From contig JAJXYI010000381.1 in assembly GCA_021780625.1 (NCBI GenBank), positions 1 through 13,772 on the forward strand: a stretch of 13,772 bases of DNA, given 5' to 3'. The position numbers and the translations under genes were made by a program. Position 1 is the stretch's first letter. Each line of letters opens with the position of its first letter. Origin of the DNA: a bacterium. Its GTDB lineage: Bacteria; Verrucomicrobiota; Verrucomicrobiae; Opitutales; Opitutaceae. Of this stretch, positions 6,043 to 13,772 are shown one piece after another. The notes beneath the pieces were generated by a model that ran no database searches, was not told the origin of the DNA, and saw only the letters and a list, made by a program, of their open reading frames with translations.

Positions 6043-7170
6043 TCAGCTCCCGGCGGCCCCAAGCGCCGCTGCCTGGGCGAGCAGCGGATTCAGGTATCCG
6101 GGGCGCAACCTGGCGAGTTGGCGGCCTGGCCAGCGGGACGGCTCCTCGTTGTACGGTCGAATCGAGTCCAGTGCCTTTTCCAGGCTGGCCCCCGAAGGCG
6201 CCGTGTACCTCCAAAGATCAATCCCCAGCCCCCGCGCCAGCCTCGCCAACCGGAGCTGCGCCTGCAGGTTGAAGACGCTGTAGCTCAGCGCATCCTGCCG
6301 GGCCAGTTCGAGCGGCTGGCTCCCATCAGGAGCGATCTGCCAGGCGATTCGCCGTTCGTCCTCCAGGCAAAGCGCCCGCGCCTCGTCGTCACGCCCCAGA
6401 TACCGCGCGATCGCCACCGCCTGCACCAGGTACCAGCTGCCGTGGTTGTTCCTCGCTTCATGTTCGCGGCGCGCCTGCGGAGAATGATCGAGCCATTCGT
6501 CATAGCGCATGAACCAGCGCCGTACCGCCGACTCCTCCGCGGGGGTCAGCGCCGGCGAGCCGTGCAGCAGCCGAAGGGCATCCACCACATCCGCAAGCCC
6601 CCGCGCATCCAGCACGCCCGTCGGGTTCCCCCGGTTGTGGTTGTGGCCCAGGCGCACCTGTCCGTAGTCCAAATTCGGATTCATGCGTGTGGCCGGCGTC
6701 AGCAGCCACGCCCGTATCCAGTCGCCCGCCCGGCGCGCACAATCCGTGCGATGTTCCTGACTCCACGCCAGTGAAAGCAGCGACACCTCCCCGACAAACC
6801 GTCCCAGCCGGCCGCGGTCCCCCTGGTTCACCTGCTCACCGTTCACCCGTCCGTCGTGCCGGAGAAAGGGAAGCCCGCCGGGACGCGCCGGATCGGGCCA
6901 GAAATACCGCGCGTAGCTCACATAGTCGTGCGGGTCTCCCGTCGGCGACGGACCCGGTTTGTCCACCACCGTGAGCAGCGGAGCCCGCAGCGCCTTGCGC
7001 ACTGCCAGCTCCATTTTTGCAGGCGGCGGCGCGTCCAGATCCACAAGCAAGGGCTTCGGCGCCACCGCCGTCGGAACCGGGGAACCATACACCGAAAGAG
7101 TCAGAGCCAGCCCCACGCCGGCGAGCCGGATCGGGATCCGGGAACAGACGTGGCGGCAGCGCGGCTTCAC
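6043..7170 (-). CDS. Secreted alginate-lyase-superfamily protein (PF05426-like; PL5/PL38-type fold)
   Basis: Exported polysaccharide lyase candidate of 375 residues with an (alpha/alpha)-barrel-type sequence. A basic N-terminus and hydrophobic stretch (about 14-29) form a Sec signal. Family signatures are in order: GDPHDYVSYARYFWPDP (78-94), NPNLDYGQ (164-171), RGNPTGVLDAR (180-190), NNHGSWY (241-247) and ELARQDALSYSVFNL (288-302). In PL5-type lyases the Asn-His pair and a downstream Arg and Tyr form the active site; here these would be Asn242, His243, Arg291 and Tyr297 (inferred by motif). The start is GTG at 7170, sharing GTGA with the stop of the upstream fused esterase/glycosidase, which indicates translational coupling; a GGGAG lies just before it. 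Its place in a pectin operon suggests a uronate substrate such as galacturonan, rhamnogalacturonan fragments or glucuronan rather than alginate, but this cannot be decided from sequence. Confidence 0.85.
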   Translation of the reverse strand: MKPRCRHVCSRIPIRLAGVGLALTLSVYGSPVPTAVAPKPLLVDLDAPPPAKMELAVRKALRAPLLTVVDKPGPSPTGDPHDYVSYARYFWPDPARPGGLPFLRHDGRVNGEQVNQGDRGRLGRFVGEVSLLSLAWSQEHRTDCARRAGDWIRAWLLTPATRMNPNLDYGQVRLGHNHNRGNPTGVLDARGLADVVDALRLLHGSPALTPAEESAVRRWFMRYDEWLDHSPQARREHEARNNHGSWYLVQAVAIARYLGRDDEARALCLEDERRIAWQIAPDGSQPLELARQDALSYSVFNLQAQLRLARLARGLGIDLWRYTAPSGASLEKALDSIRPYNEEPSRWPGRQLARLRPGYLNPLLAQAAALGAAGS

Positions 7171-10100
7171 GGTCTCCCGTCCCCGGGGGCGCTGACGCGA
7201 AACCAGGCGAAGTCCGCCGAGGACGTCGGGGCAGGACTCCGGCCGTCGGCAAACAGCCCCATCGCCGCCCCCACCCAGCGCCCCTGGGTCGCTGTGAATT
7301 CGTCACCAAGGGTCCGATACGCCTCGTCGCCGCAGCGGTAGGCAAAGCGGCAACGGCCTCCCTCAGCGACGACGAGACGGAGCGTGACCTGCCCGGACGG
7401 AACCGGCGCGCTTGCGACGACCGCCTCCGCGTGACCCGAATCCGCGCCGCGGCAAACCGTCTCCACGACCTCGAATCCCGAGGCCGTCCGTCGCAGGCCC
7501 ACCCAGGCATAGTCCATGCCCAGCATGATCAGGCCGGCGCGGTCCCCCACCCCGGCCGAAGAGAAGTCGAGTTTGGTCGACACGACGAAGGCAGCCGCCG
7601 GAAGCTTCTGGAGGAGCAGATAGGGAGCTGTCCACAGATTCGGAGTCGCCGCGACCTGCGAGTGCAGGCTCAGGCGGCCAGGCCGTTGGGTCAGTGAATA
7701 GCGCCCTGGGACCGGATTCGACGTCCACTGCCACTGGGGCGCCAGGTCGAGCGAGTCGAACTCGTCGCTCGTCGCCGGCTCCGCCCGGGGCTGCGGGGGC
7801 ACCGCCGGCTTTGTGTGGACGAGCACTGGCTCCCCCACACCGCCACCACTGGGAACCTTCCCAATCACGGGCCAGCCGTCCCGCCAGACCACCGGCTCGA
7901 GGTGCACGACACGGCCGTACACGCCCCGATCCTGGAAATGGAGAAACCACCATCCTCCCTCCGGGGTGTCCACCAACGCACCCTGATGCGGCCCATTCAC
8001 GGCCGTGGTCCCCTGCGCGAGCACACGGCGCTCCTCGTAGGGCCCTCGGATCGAGCGCGAGCGAAACACGGCCTGCCAGCCTAACGTCACGCCGCCCGCC
8101 GGCGCGAAAATGTAATACCAGCCGTCGCGTTTGTAGAGTTTCGGCCCCTCAAGCGTCGAGTACCCCGGAAGCTTGTTGCCGTCCACCACCACACCCAGAT
8201 CCTCCGCCACGCTGCGCCCGTCGGGCGCAAGGCGCAGGAGCGTCAGTTCGTTGTTGATCCCCGCCCGGCTCTTCGCCCAGGCATGGATCAGGTAGACGTT
8301 TCCATCGTCGTCCCAGAGCGGACAAGGGTCGATGAGCCCGCGGCCCGGAGCCACCAGGATGGGCTCGCTCCACGGACCGCGCGGATTCTCCGCGGTGACC
8401 AGATAGATCCCTCGGTCGGGATCGGGGTAGTAAATCCAGTAACGACCATCGTGATACCGTATCGCCGGCGCCCAGACTCCGTCACCGGGATGCGGCACGT
8501 GGAAGTCCGCCTCCGGCACGAGGTGCTTCAGGGCATGCCCCGCCAGCTCCCAGTTCACCAGGTCGCGGGAGTGCAGCAGGGGCAGGCCAGGCACGCGGTC
8601 GAAGCTCGACGACACAAGCCAGTAGTCTCCGCCCACCCGCACCGCGTCCGGATCCGAATAGTCCGCATTCAACACCGGATTGCGATACGTGCCGTCGCCA
8701 CGATCCGGCACCCAGGCCGGATGCGCGGGGATAGGCTGCCCGTCAAATGCCTCCGCCAGCGGCACACCCAGCCGCTTGAGCCCCTGCACCGCCAGCGCCG
8801 CCACCATGCGGGCTCCGGTCTCGCGCAGATGCGTGTTGTCCGTTCGCCCCTTCGGAAGCAGCGGCTGCTCCCCGGGGCCAAAGATCATGTAAAGTCGCTT
8901 CGACCGCACCGGCCCCAGCCTCGTGACAAGTCCCCGGGTCAGCGCCTCCATGTCCAGTAGGGGCACCTTGTCCTCCGCCGCCACACGCCGCACCGCGTCG
9001 AGATAGGCCCCATGCGTGTCCTTCAGATGTCCCGACGCGTCCCAGGCCCGCCTGACGATCGGAGTGGCGAGGATCGGATGTGCCCCACGCTCCCGCACGT
9101 CCTTGACGAAGGTGCGCAGTCGCGCGGGAAACCCGTTCTGCGGATCGCTGTAGCGCGTCGGGTCCTTCGACTTCTCGTCATTGTGCCCAAACTCGACCAG
9201 CACCCAGTCGCCTTTGTGAAGCTGGGCCAGCAGCTGCCGCCACAGCCCCTCGTCGCGAAACGACTTCGCACTGCGGCCGTTGACCGCATGGTTCACCAGC
9301 CGCCAGGGCGGCCTCACAAACTCGCGCAGCAGCTGCCCCCAGCCCCGCTCGGGAAACGCCAGGTCCGGCTTGTCTGCCATTGTCGAGTCGCCAGCCAGAT
9401 GCAGCGTCGGCCGCGGATCCGGATCCCATCCATCGGTGCCAGCCAGCACCGCCTCCGGCGTCAGCCCCGCCGCCGCCCCGGACTCCAGCCGCCGCTCCCA
9501 TTTCACCCGGTGCGTGAGGTCCGCTCCCGGGCCCGAGTTCTCGAACTCGGCGTAGCGGGTCGTGTGATGCGCCTCAGGCTTTTTCCAGTCGAACCAACCC
9601 TCCGGCCGCACCACGTCGCTCATGTGGGTGCGCAAGAACACCACCGACGCATAGTCCCGCCAGGGACGCCCGAGATAGGTTTTCACCCCCGGAGCGCCAG
9701 TGATGTCGCAATCCGCAAAAACAAAGCCGTGGGCCTGCCCCTTCGGCGTGGACGCCGCCGTGATGTACCCGTCGCGCAGGCAGTGAATGTCGCAATGGTC
9801 GAAATAGGCCGTCGCTCCGCCAAAGATGAAGTCCACATGCCCCTCGATGGTGCAGTGCTCGAAATACTGACGCCCGCGGTTCGCCAGGATCGTGTCCTGC
9901 CATCCCAGAAAACGGCAGCCGCGGAACACGACGCGGTCCGCATCCACACGCAGCGCCAGGGCCTGGCCCACCGGGCCCGCACCGTTCGCGATCGTGAGAT
10001 TGCGCGCCTCGAAGCCGTCACCGTCGACCTGCAGGGTCGGCGTGCGAAAGGTGCCGATCGGCTTGCCGTCGGGCCCGGCCGTGTGCGCATTCAGGCTGTA

Positions 10101-10382
10101 GGTCACGATCGTCCTCGAGGCATCCTCGCCCTCGAGCAGGATGTTGCCCCGCTCGCGTTGGACGTAGACGCGTTCATGATACACGCCCGGCTTCACAAGG
10201 ATGACCCAGCGCGGGCCCGCCTGCCTCGAGGGCGGAACCCCGTTGATGGCCTGTTGGATCGAGGTGTACTGGCCGGTCCCGTCCGCGGCGACGACGGCAT
10301 CCGGCGAAGGCAGGGCGTAAACCGACGCCAGCGTGCATAGGCCGGCGATCAGGAGATGGAGGAACTTGGCTGGTGAGTTCAA
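7167..10382 (-). CDS. Trifunctional secreted pectin enzyme: CE8 methylesterase + CE12-like acetylesterase + GH43
   Basis: One 1071-residue polypeptide with three enzyme domains. Residues 1-23 are a Sec signal ending SVYA. CE8 pectin methylesterase spans about 26-320: Gln140, Gln162-Asp163 (WQDT), nucleophile Asp184 (GHVDFIFG) and Arg239-Trp241 (LGRPW) match the known active site. An SGNH acetylesterase of the CE12/rhamnogalacturonan type spans about 326-545: GDST with Ser333, GHND (399-402), and DNTH with Asp515 and His518. GH43 spans about 563-845: Asp577 (base), Asp685 and Glu745 (acid). A beta-sandwich domain like GH43 C-terminal domains covers about 868-1065. The start is TTG at 10382: it gives a perfect signal peptide and shares TTGA with the receptor stop, while the frame extended to 10955 lies inside the receptor gene. 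The GH43 substrate is probably arabinose or xylose decorations. All catalytic residues appear present. Confidence 0.92.
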   Translation of the reverse strand: MNSPAKFLHLLIAGLCTLASVYALPSPDAVVAADGTGQYTSIQQAINGVPPSRQAGPRWVILVKPGVYHERVYVQRERGNILLEGEDASRTIVTYSLNAHTAGPDGKPIGTFRTPTLQVDGDGFEARNLTIANGAGPVGQALALRVDADRVVFRGCRFLGWQDTILANRGRQYFEHCTIEGHVDFIFGGATAYFDHCDIHCLRDGYITAASTPKGQAHGFVFADCDITGAPGVKTYLGRPWRDYASVVFLRTHMSDVVRPEGWFDWKKPEAHHTTRYAEFENSGPGADLTHRVKWERRLESGAAAGLTPEAVLAGTDGWDPDPRPTLHLAGDSTMADKPDLAFPERGWGQLLREFVRPPWRLVNHAVNGRSAKSFRDEGLWRQLLAQLHKGDWVLVEFGHNDEKSKDPTRYSDPQNGFPARLRTFVKDVRERGAHPILATPIVRRAWDASGHLKDTHGAYLDAVRRVAAEDKVPLLDMEALTRGLVTRLGPVRSKRLYMIFGPGEQPLLPKGRTDNTHLRETGARMVAALAVQGLKRLGVPLAEAFDGQPIPAHPAWVPDRGDGTYRNPVLNADYSDPDAVRVGGDYWLVSSSFDRVPGLPLLHSRDLVNWELAGHALKHLVPEADFHVPHPGDGVWAPAIRYHDGRYWIYYPDPDRGIYLVTAENPRGPWSEPILVAPGRGLIDPCPLWDDDGNVYLIHAWAKSRAGINNELTLLRLAPDGRSVAEDLGVVVDGNKLPGYSTLEGPKLYKRDGWYYIFAPAGGVTLGWQAVFRSRSIRGPYEERRVLAQGTTAVNGPHQGALVDTPEGGWWFLHFQDRGVYGRVVHLEPVVWRDGWPVIGKVPSGGGVGEPVLVHTKPAVPPQPRAEPATSDEFDSLDLAPQWQWTSNPVPGRYSLTQRPGRLSLHSQVAATPNLWTAPYLLLQKLPAAAFVVSTKLDFSSAGVGDRAGLIMLGMDYAWVGLRRTASGFEVVETVCRGADSGHAEAVVASAPVPSGQVTLRLVVAEGGRCRFAYRCGDEAYRTLGDEFTATQGRWVGAAMGLFADGRSPAPTSSADFAWFRVSAPGDGRP

Positions 10383-12640
10383 AACATGAGGCGGGTTGAA
10401 AGGGCGAATTCGCGATCGGCTCCCACACGCGCATTGCTGGCCAGCAAATCGCGGTTGAACGCGTTTCGTACAAAAAGGGTCACCGCCAGGATCCGTCCTT
10501 CCCTGCGCCAGGTGTAGCCCAGCTGGGCCGACGCAAGCGTATACCCCGGATAGGCCAGATAGGCGCGGGTGACCGTCTCGTACGTGGCGACGAATCGACT
10601 GAGCACCTGCAGCCCCAGCCCCGCGTTGAAGCCCGAGACGGGGGCGGACGGACGGTATAGCATCCGCAGGGTGCCGGTGAATGCCGGCATGCGCGCCAGC
10701 GGCCGCCCAACCTCCTCCGGCAATGACGGCGAGCGCGTGGTCACCGCCCTCACAAAAACCGTCTTCAGGCCCACGGTCAGCGAGGCCAGCGGCTGCCAGC
10801 GCACCTGCAGCCTCCCCCCGGTGAATCGCTCCTCCGCGGGACTGCCGTATTGGGGCTGGGTCTGAGCGGCATCCGCCACGGGATCGTCGTACAGAGGATT
10901 CCGGCGCGCGATGTTCCGGTTCATCAGCACGAACCCGGCCCCGTTTGCATCCCATTGATGGTTCGCCGAGCGCGCCTTCAGTCCGAACTCGTAGCCCATC
11001 GTCGTCTCGGCCGGCTCGATGCGCCCCGTGCGACCGTCGATCTTCACGGAGGGATCAAAGGCCGTGCTTGTGCTCGCGAACGCCAGCAGGCGCTCGTCGA
11101 CGATCTGAACGTTGACCCCGGCAAAGTGGCTTATCTGCGATGGACTTCCGTTGTAACGGGGAAACGCCGCCCCAGGTTTCCGGTCGGTGATTGCCAGGTC
11201 CACGCCGTCGTAGCGCAGCCCCGAGGTGAACACCCAGCGCCCACCCCGGGCCGCCAGGCGGTCGCTGAGTTCCGCAGCCGTGTAGTCCGCCCGCTCGAAG
11301 CGGTCCGTCTTGATATCGCTGTAGACCGCCGGGCTGTAGTCGGGCCGAAAATAGTCGGGCGCGTAGGGATTGAACTGTCGCACGTCCAGCGGAAGCGCGT
11401 TGCGTTCGGCGCTCGTGAGCGCGCTCTCCTGGAGTCCGTAGTCGCCACGCGTGAAACTCAGCGAGGCCAGCAGCTTGTGCGGCACGCCCAGCACCTGCCC
11501 CCGAAGCGTGGACTCGAGATGCGCCGCCGTCGCCTCCTGCGGCTGCACGATGTGCCGCGGTTCGCGCGTCCCCTCGAACATCCCAGTGTCCAGCGACAGC
11601 ACCGCGCTGGTGAAACGATCCTGGGTGATCCGCCGCCACCAGGTCTCCACGCCCGCCCTCAACGAGAGATTCGGCGTGGGCTGGCTGTCCACCATCAGCC
11701 CGATCGTGGAACTGCGGCGCTTGATTCCCGCATCGGGTCCGTTCGCGTTGAACAGCGCCAGCGGCAGGTACGGCCCCGCAATCTTTCCGCCACCCTCCGG
11801 CCTGTAGTCGGGGATGCCCGGGGCCGCCAGCGCCTTCACGTCCTGAAAATCGCCCGTGAGCATCGCACTCAGCCGGCGCCCCGCCCGCCATGTCAGCCCC
11901 GTGTTGAAAGATCGCACCGTCATGCGGGAATAATCCTGGGGCCCCGTGCGCTGGAACCAGTTCGTCGACACCCGCTGCCAGAGATGCTTCGGCACCACCG
12001 CGCCCGTCTCCTCGAACGATCCCTGCAGCCGCTCATGCGTCGAGGCCATCGCTCCGATGCGGATCAGGTCGCGCGACAGCGGGCGCGCTGTCATGTAGTT
12101 GCGAATACCTCCTGGCGCCGCCCGCCCCATCACGGGCACCAGCGGCCCCTGGATCACGATCGTGCGCGCCGTGTTCAGCGTCTCGGGCATGCCCAGCTCC
12201 ACGAATCCGTTGCGCAGCGCCGGCGTGGGAAATCCGCGCAGCCTCGCCTGCTCCTCGCCCATCGCACGCTCGACCGGAGTCGCCCCGCTCGCGATCGACA
12301 GCGCATCGTCGGTGTCGGCGTCGAGTTCGTCGTCAAGTTCGGGATCGAGCGACTGCGTGAGCTGGTTGGCAAAGGGCGAATCCTGCATCTCCTCGTCGGC
12401 CGACCCCATGCCCGTCTCGTCGTACGAATCGTCGCCATCCGACTGCGCGGAGACCTGGAACCGATCCATCGCGACCGCCGGCGCCTCCACCGGGCCGGAA
12501 CCTGCGGCCGTCTGTCCCCAGGCCCGCCGCGGGCCCGCAAACCCGCCCAGTGCCAGCAAAATCAGGACGGCGCCCACCCGGCCCGCCGCCGGCGCAACGG
12601 CCCTCACCCCACTCCCGCGGAGTCGGTCTTGGTCAGTCAT
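10379..12640 (-). CDS. TonB-dependent outer-membrane receptor
   Basis: Outer-membrane receptor of 753 residues that would import a ligand using TonB-ExbBD energy. A signal sequence (about 21-42) is followed by a TonB-box-like DRFQVSA (59-65). The plug spans about 86-200: DSPFANQLTQ (87-96), RLRGFPTPALRNGF (133-146) and IVIQGPLVPVMGRAAPGGI (161-179) match the conserved plug order of FhuA-like receptors. A 22-strand barrel follows, and the protein ends in STRLMF, with the terminal Phe expected for barrel insertion. An acidic stretch (99-112) lies within the plug. ATG 12640 was chosen; GTG 12646 would add two residues. It sits 7 bp after the pectate lyase stop, and its own stop overlaps the next start, so it is central to the pectin operon. 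No SusD partner is present. Pectin-oligosaccharide uptake is inferred from context; the FhuA-like plug alone would also fit a siderophore. Confidence 0.93.
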   Translation of the reverse strand: MTDQDRLRGSGVRAVAPAAGRVGAVLILLALGGFAGPRRAWGQTAAGSGPVEAPAVAMDRFQVSAQSDGDDSYDETGMGSADEEMQDSPFANQLTQSLDPELDDELDADTDDALSIASGATPVERAMGEEQARLRGFPTPALRNGFVELGMPETLNTARTIVIQGPLVPVMGRAAPGGIRNYMTARPLSRDLIRIGAMASTHERLQGSFEETGAVVPKHLWQRVSTNWFQRTGPQDYSRMTVRSFNTGLTWRAGRRLSAMLTGDFQDVKALAAPGIPDYRPEGGGKIAGPYLPLALFNANGPDAGIKRRSSTIGLMVDSQPTPNLSLRAGVETWWRRITQDRFTSAVLSLDTGMFEGTREPRHIVQPQEATAAHLESTLRGQVLGVPHKLLASLSFTRGDYGLQESALTSAERNALPLDVRQFNPYAPDYFRPDYSPAVYSDIKTDRFERADYTAAELSDRLAARGGRWVFTSGLRYDGVDLAITDRKPGAAFPRYNGSPSQISHFAGVNVQIVDERLLAFASTSTAFDPSVKIDGRTGRIEPAETTMGYEFGLKARSANHQWDANGAGFVLMNRNIARRNPLYDDPVADAAQTQPQYGSPAEERFTGGRLQVRWQPLASLTVGLKTVFVRAVTTRSPSLPEEVGRPLARMPAFTGTLRMLYRPSAPVSGFNAGLGLQVLSRFVATYETVTRAYLAYPGYTLASAQLGYTWRREGRILAVTLFVRNAFNRDLLASNARVGADREFALSTRLMF

Positions 12641-12647
12641 GGTCACA

Positions 12648-13721
12648 TCACTTCTTCACGCCCGACCCCTGCCACTTCGCAGCCCAGCGCGGATAATCAT
12701 GCCCCAGCAGGTTCGCCGGTGCCTCGGAATACCAGCGATAGCCGGCCCGCCGCTCGGGCTCGACCTCCGCCAGCGAATAGTGGATGCGCGTGTCCCGCCC
12801 GCCAAAGATGGGACGGTTCGTGTCGATCTCGTAAAATCGCGCCCAGACCGGCGGGGCGGACGGATCGGCCACCACACGTTTGTCAAAGCCATGCGGCAGG
12901 TCCGGCGCAGCAATGCTCTCAACCCGGATGCCCGTGAGCTTCGACCGCTCAAACCAGGCGACGGCCGCGTTCACACTCGCGATGACTTCCGGCGAAGGAT
13001 GCCGCACGCCCATCAGAAAACGCACAATCCCCACGCTCTCGTAGCCCGAAAGCGATTCGTGTTCGTACGCCCGGGCCGGCACCGGCTCGAAGGTCTTCTC
13101 GTCATGCTGCGCGCACCACACCGTCTTCACTCCATGCACCTCGATCTGGCAGCGCAGGATGCACGCGATGCCCCTGTCGACCGCCTTCGCCGCCCTCGCC
13201 CGGAGTTGCTGGGACGCCCATTGGAACGGGGGATTCCCGCGTTCAACATCGCGCAGCAGGTTCAACACCCCGACCATCGCGTCGTCGTTGAACGTGATGT
13301 GGGTGTAATAGCCCGGGATGAGCGGATAGAACTGCGGCCAGCCTCCGTTGGCATACTGGGCCTCGAAGAGGTAGTGGAGCCCCCTGAGCACGGCATCGCG
13401 ATAACGCGGGTCGGGCCGCGCCGCGTCGACGGTCGCCAGAAACCGGATCTCGGTGTACGTGGCACTGTTGTCGATCGTCGACGCCGACACGTCCTCGCGG
13501 TCGAACGCGTGAGGTCCCGGGGGCCGGGTCATGTCGTGATTCTTGGGCCAGCCGCCCGACACCCGCTGATACAGCAGCACGTCGTCGGCGATCCGACGCG
13601 CCTCCGGCGTGTCGTACCATTCCGGCTGCTGCTGCAGGACGTCGTTCCACCGGACCGCCGCGCCCGCGGGAATCGCGAGCGCAAGGCCGAAGGCCGCCAG
13701 GCTCAGCAGGGAGCTTCTCAT
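12648..13721 (-). CDS. Secreted pectate lyase, PL10 family
   Basis: Exported 357-residue pectate lyase that cleaves de-esterified homogalacturonan by beta-elimination, usually with calcium. MRSSLLSLAAFGLALAIPAG begins the Sec signal, with cleavage after about residue 22 (AGAA); no lipobox is present. PL10 signatures are in order: VSGGWPKN (54-61), TIDNSATYTEI (82-92), NGGWPQFYP (125-133), HITFNDDAM (141-149), LSGYES (224-229), PVWARFYEI (291-299). Asp84 and Arg295 are good candidates for the calcium-site Asp and catalytic Arg known from the Cellvibrio enzyme, but that alignment is inferred. Length matches a single catalytic domain with no binding module. The ATG at 13721 directly precedes the signal peptide; no Shine-Dalgarno is visible. 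It is the first gene of the operon within the window. Only 51 bp lie upstream, so an earlier operon gene cannot be excluded. Confidence 0.93.
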   Translation of the reverse strand: MRSSLLSLAAFGLALAIPAGAAVRWNDVLQQQPEWYDTPEARRIADDVLLYQRVSGGWPKNHDMTRPPGPHAFDREDVSASTIDNSATYTEIRFLATVDAARPDPRYRDAVLRGLHYLFEAQYANGGWPQFYPLIPGYYTHITFNDDAMVGVLNLLRDVERGNPPFQWASQQLRARAAKAVDRGIACILRCQIEVHGVKTVWCAQHDEKTFEPVPARAYEHESLSGYESVGIVRFLMGVRHPSPEVIASVNAAVAWFERSKLTGIRVESIAAPDLPHGFDKRVVADPSAPPVWARFYEIDTNRPIFGGRDTRIHYSLAEVEPERRAGYRWYSEAPANLLGHDYPRWAAKWQGSGVKK

Positions 13722-13772
13722 GCCGGATGAAATCAGAGTTTCACGGGCTCAAACCTCGGCGCGAACAGTTGC

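Larger units (their letters stand above)
6043..13721 (-). other. Four-gene pectin/uronate utilisation operon
   Basis: Four minus-strand genes run without room for internal terminators: PL10 lyase, 7 bp, TonB-dependent receptor, TTGA overlap, CE8-CE12-GH43 fusion, GTGA overlap, alginate-lyase-like protein. All four products carry export signals. The overlaps suggest coupled translation and fixed ratios. The grouping resembles a polysaccharide utilisation locus that uses a TonB-dependent receptor without SusD. A regulator, sugar transporter and intracellular galacturonate pathway are not within the operon; the MFS/Gfo pair at the left end might serve part of this role, but it is about 5 kb away and separated by unrelated genes. 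Confidence 0.8.

Noticed and set aside
2996..6774. Plus-strand frames of 355 and 386 residues opposite GT2 and the alginate-lyase-like/FkbM genes
   Set aside because: Arg/Pro/Gln-rich antisense shadows without motifs; the minus-strand genes have clear catalytic motifs.
10313..10382. Possible lipoprotein signal in the fused enzyme (Cys16)
   Set aside because: The residue before the Cys is Leu, which does not fit a lipobox; a normal Sec signal ending SVYA fits better.
10383..10955. N-terminal extension of the fused pectin enzyme frame by 191 residues
   Set aside because: It lies entirely inside the TonB receptor coding sequence on the same strand, reads as unstructured Gly/Ala/Arg-rich sequence, and would place the signal peptide internally.
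10850..13730. Long plus-strand open frames opposite the receptor and pectate lyase (695 and 543 residues)
   Set aside because: They are antisense shadows caused by high GC: Arg/Pro/His-rich, no recognisable domains, and opposite strongly supported genes.
13722..13772. Promoter of the pectin operon
   Set aside because: Only 51 bp are available, and I see no well-spaced promoter hexamers or operator; the true promoter may lie outside the window.
1..13772. tRNA, rRNA, CRISPR array, insertion sequence or phage genes
   Set aside because: No cloverleaf, rRNA-like, regularly spaced repeat, transposase or integrase sequence was seen on either strand.

Overview
This is a GC-rich bacterial window, almost fully coding, with no RNA genes, insertion sequences or CRISPR array. 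The content points to a free-living or gut polysaccharide degrader. A TonB-dependent receptor sits in a pectin operon without a SusD partner, next to an AmpG-like MFS transporter and a Gfo/Idh/MocA oxidoreductase, and most starts lack a Shine-Dalgarno sequence. Together these suggest Verrucomicrobiota, most likely an Opitutaceae-type genome. That placement is inference from gene content; no taxonomic marker gene is present.

Right half (13721 down to 6043, minus strand): four tightly packed genes that read as one pectin/uronic-acid operon. In order they encode a secreted PL10-family pectate lyase, a TonB-dependent receptor, a 1071-residue secreted enzyme fusing CE8 pectin methylesterase, CE12-type SGNH acetylesterase and a GH43 glycosidase with a C-terminal beta-sandwich domain, and a secreted alginate-lyase-superfamily protein. 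Junctions are 7 bp, a TTGA overlap and a GTGA overlap, so translation is probably coupled. A coherent model is that CE8 removes methyl esters, CE12 removes acetyl groups, GH43 trims side-chain sugars, PL10 cleaves the exposed homogalacturonan, the receptor imports oligomers, and the alginate-lyase-like enzyme acts on a uronate-containing product.

Middle (about 6000 down to 1870): an FkbM methyltransferase (minus), a small VF530/DUF2132 protein (plus), an unrecognised secreted protein, a GT2 glycosyltransferase and a GT4-like glycosyltransferase (all minus). The glycosyltransferases and FkbM protein suggest surface-glycan synthesis rather than pectin breakdown. The convergent VF530 and FkbM genes are separated by a GC-rich hairpin that includes both stop codons.

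Left end (1 to 1873): an AmpG-like MFS transporter running off the window (minus) and a divergent Gfo/Idh/MocA oxidoreductase (plus), probably sugar uptake and oxidation. The oxidoreductase and the GT4 gene converge with overlapping stop codons (CTAG). The longest stretch without a gene is 523-715, so no gap exceeds 300 bases.
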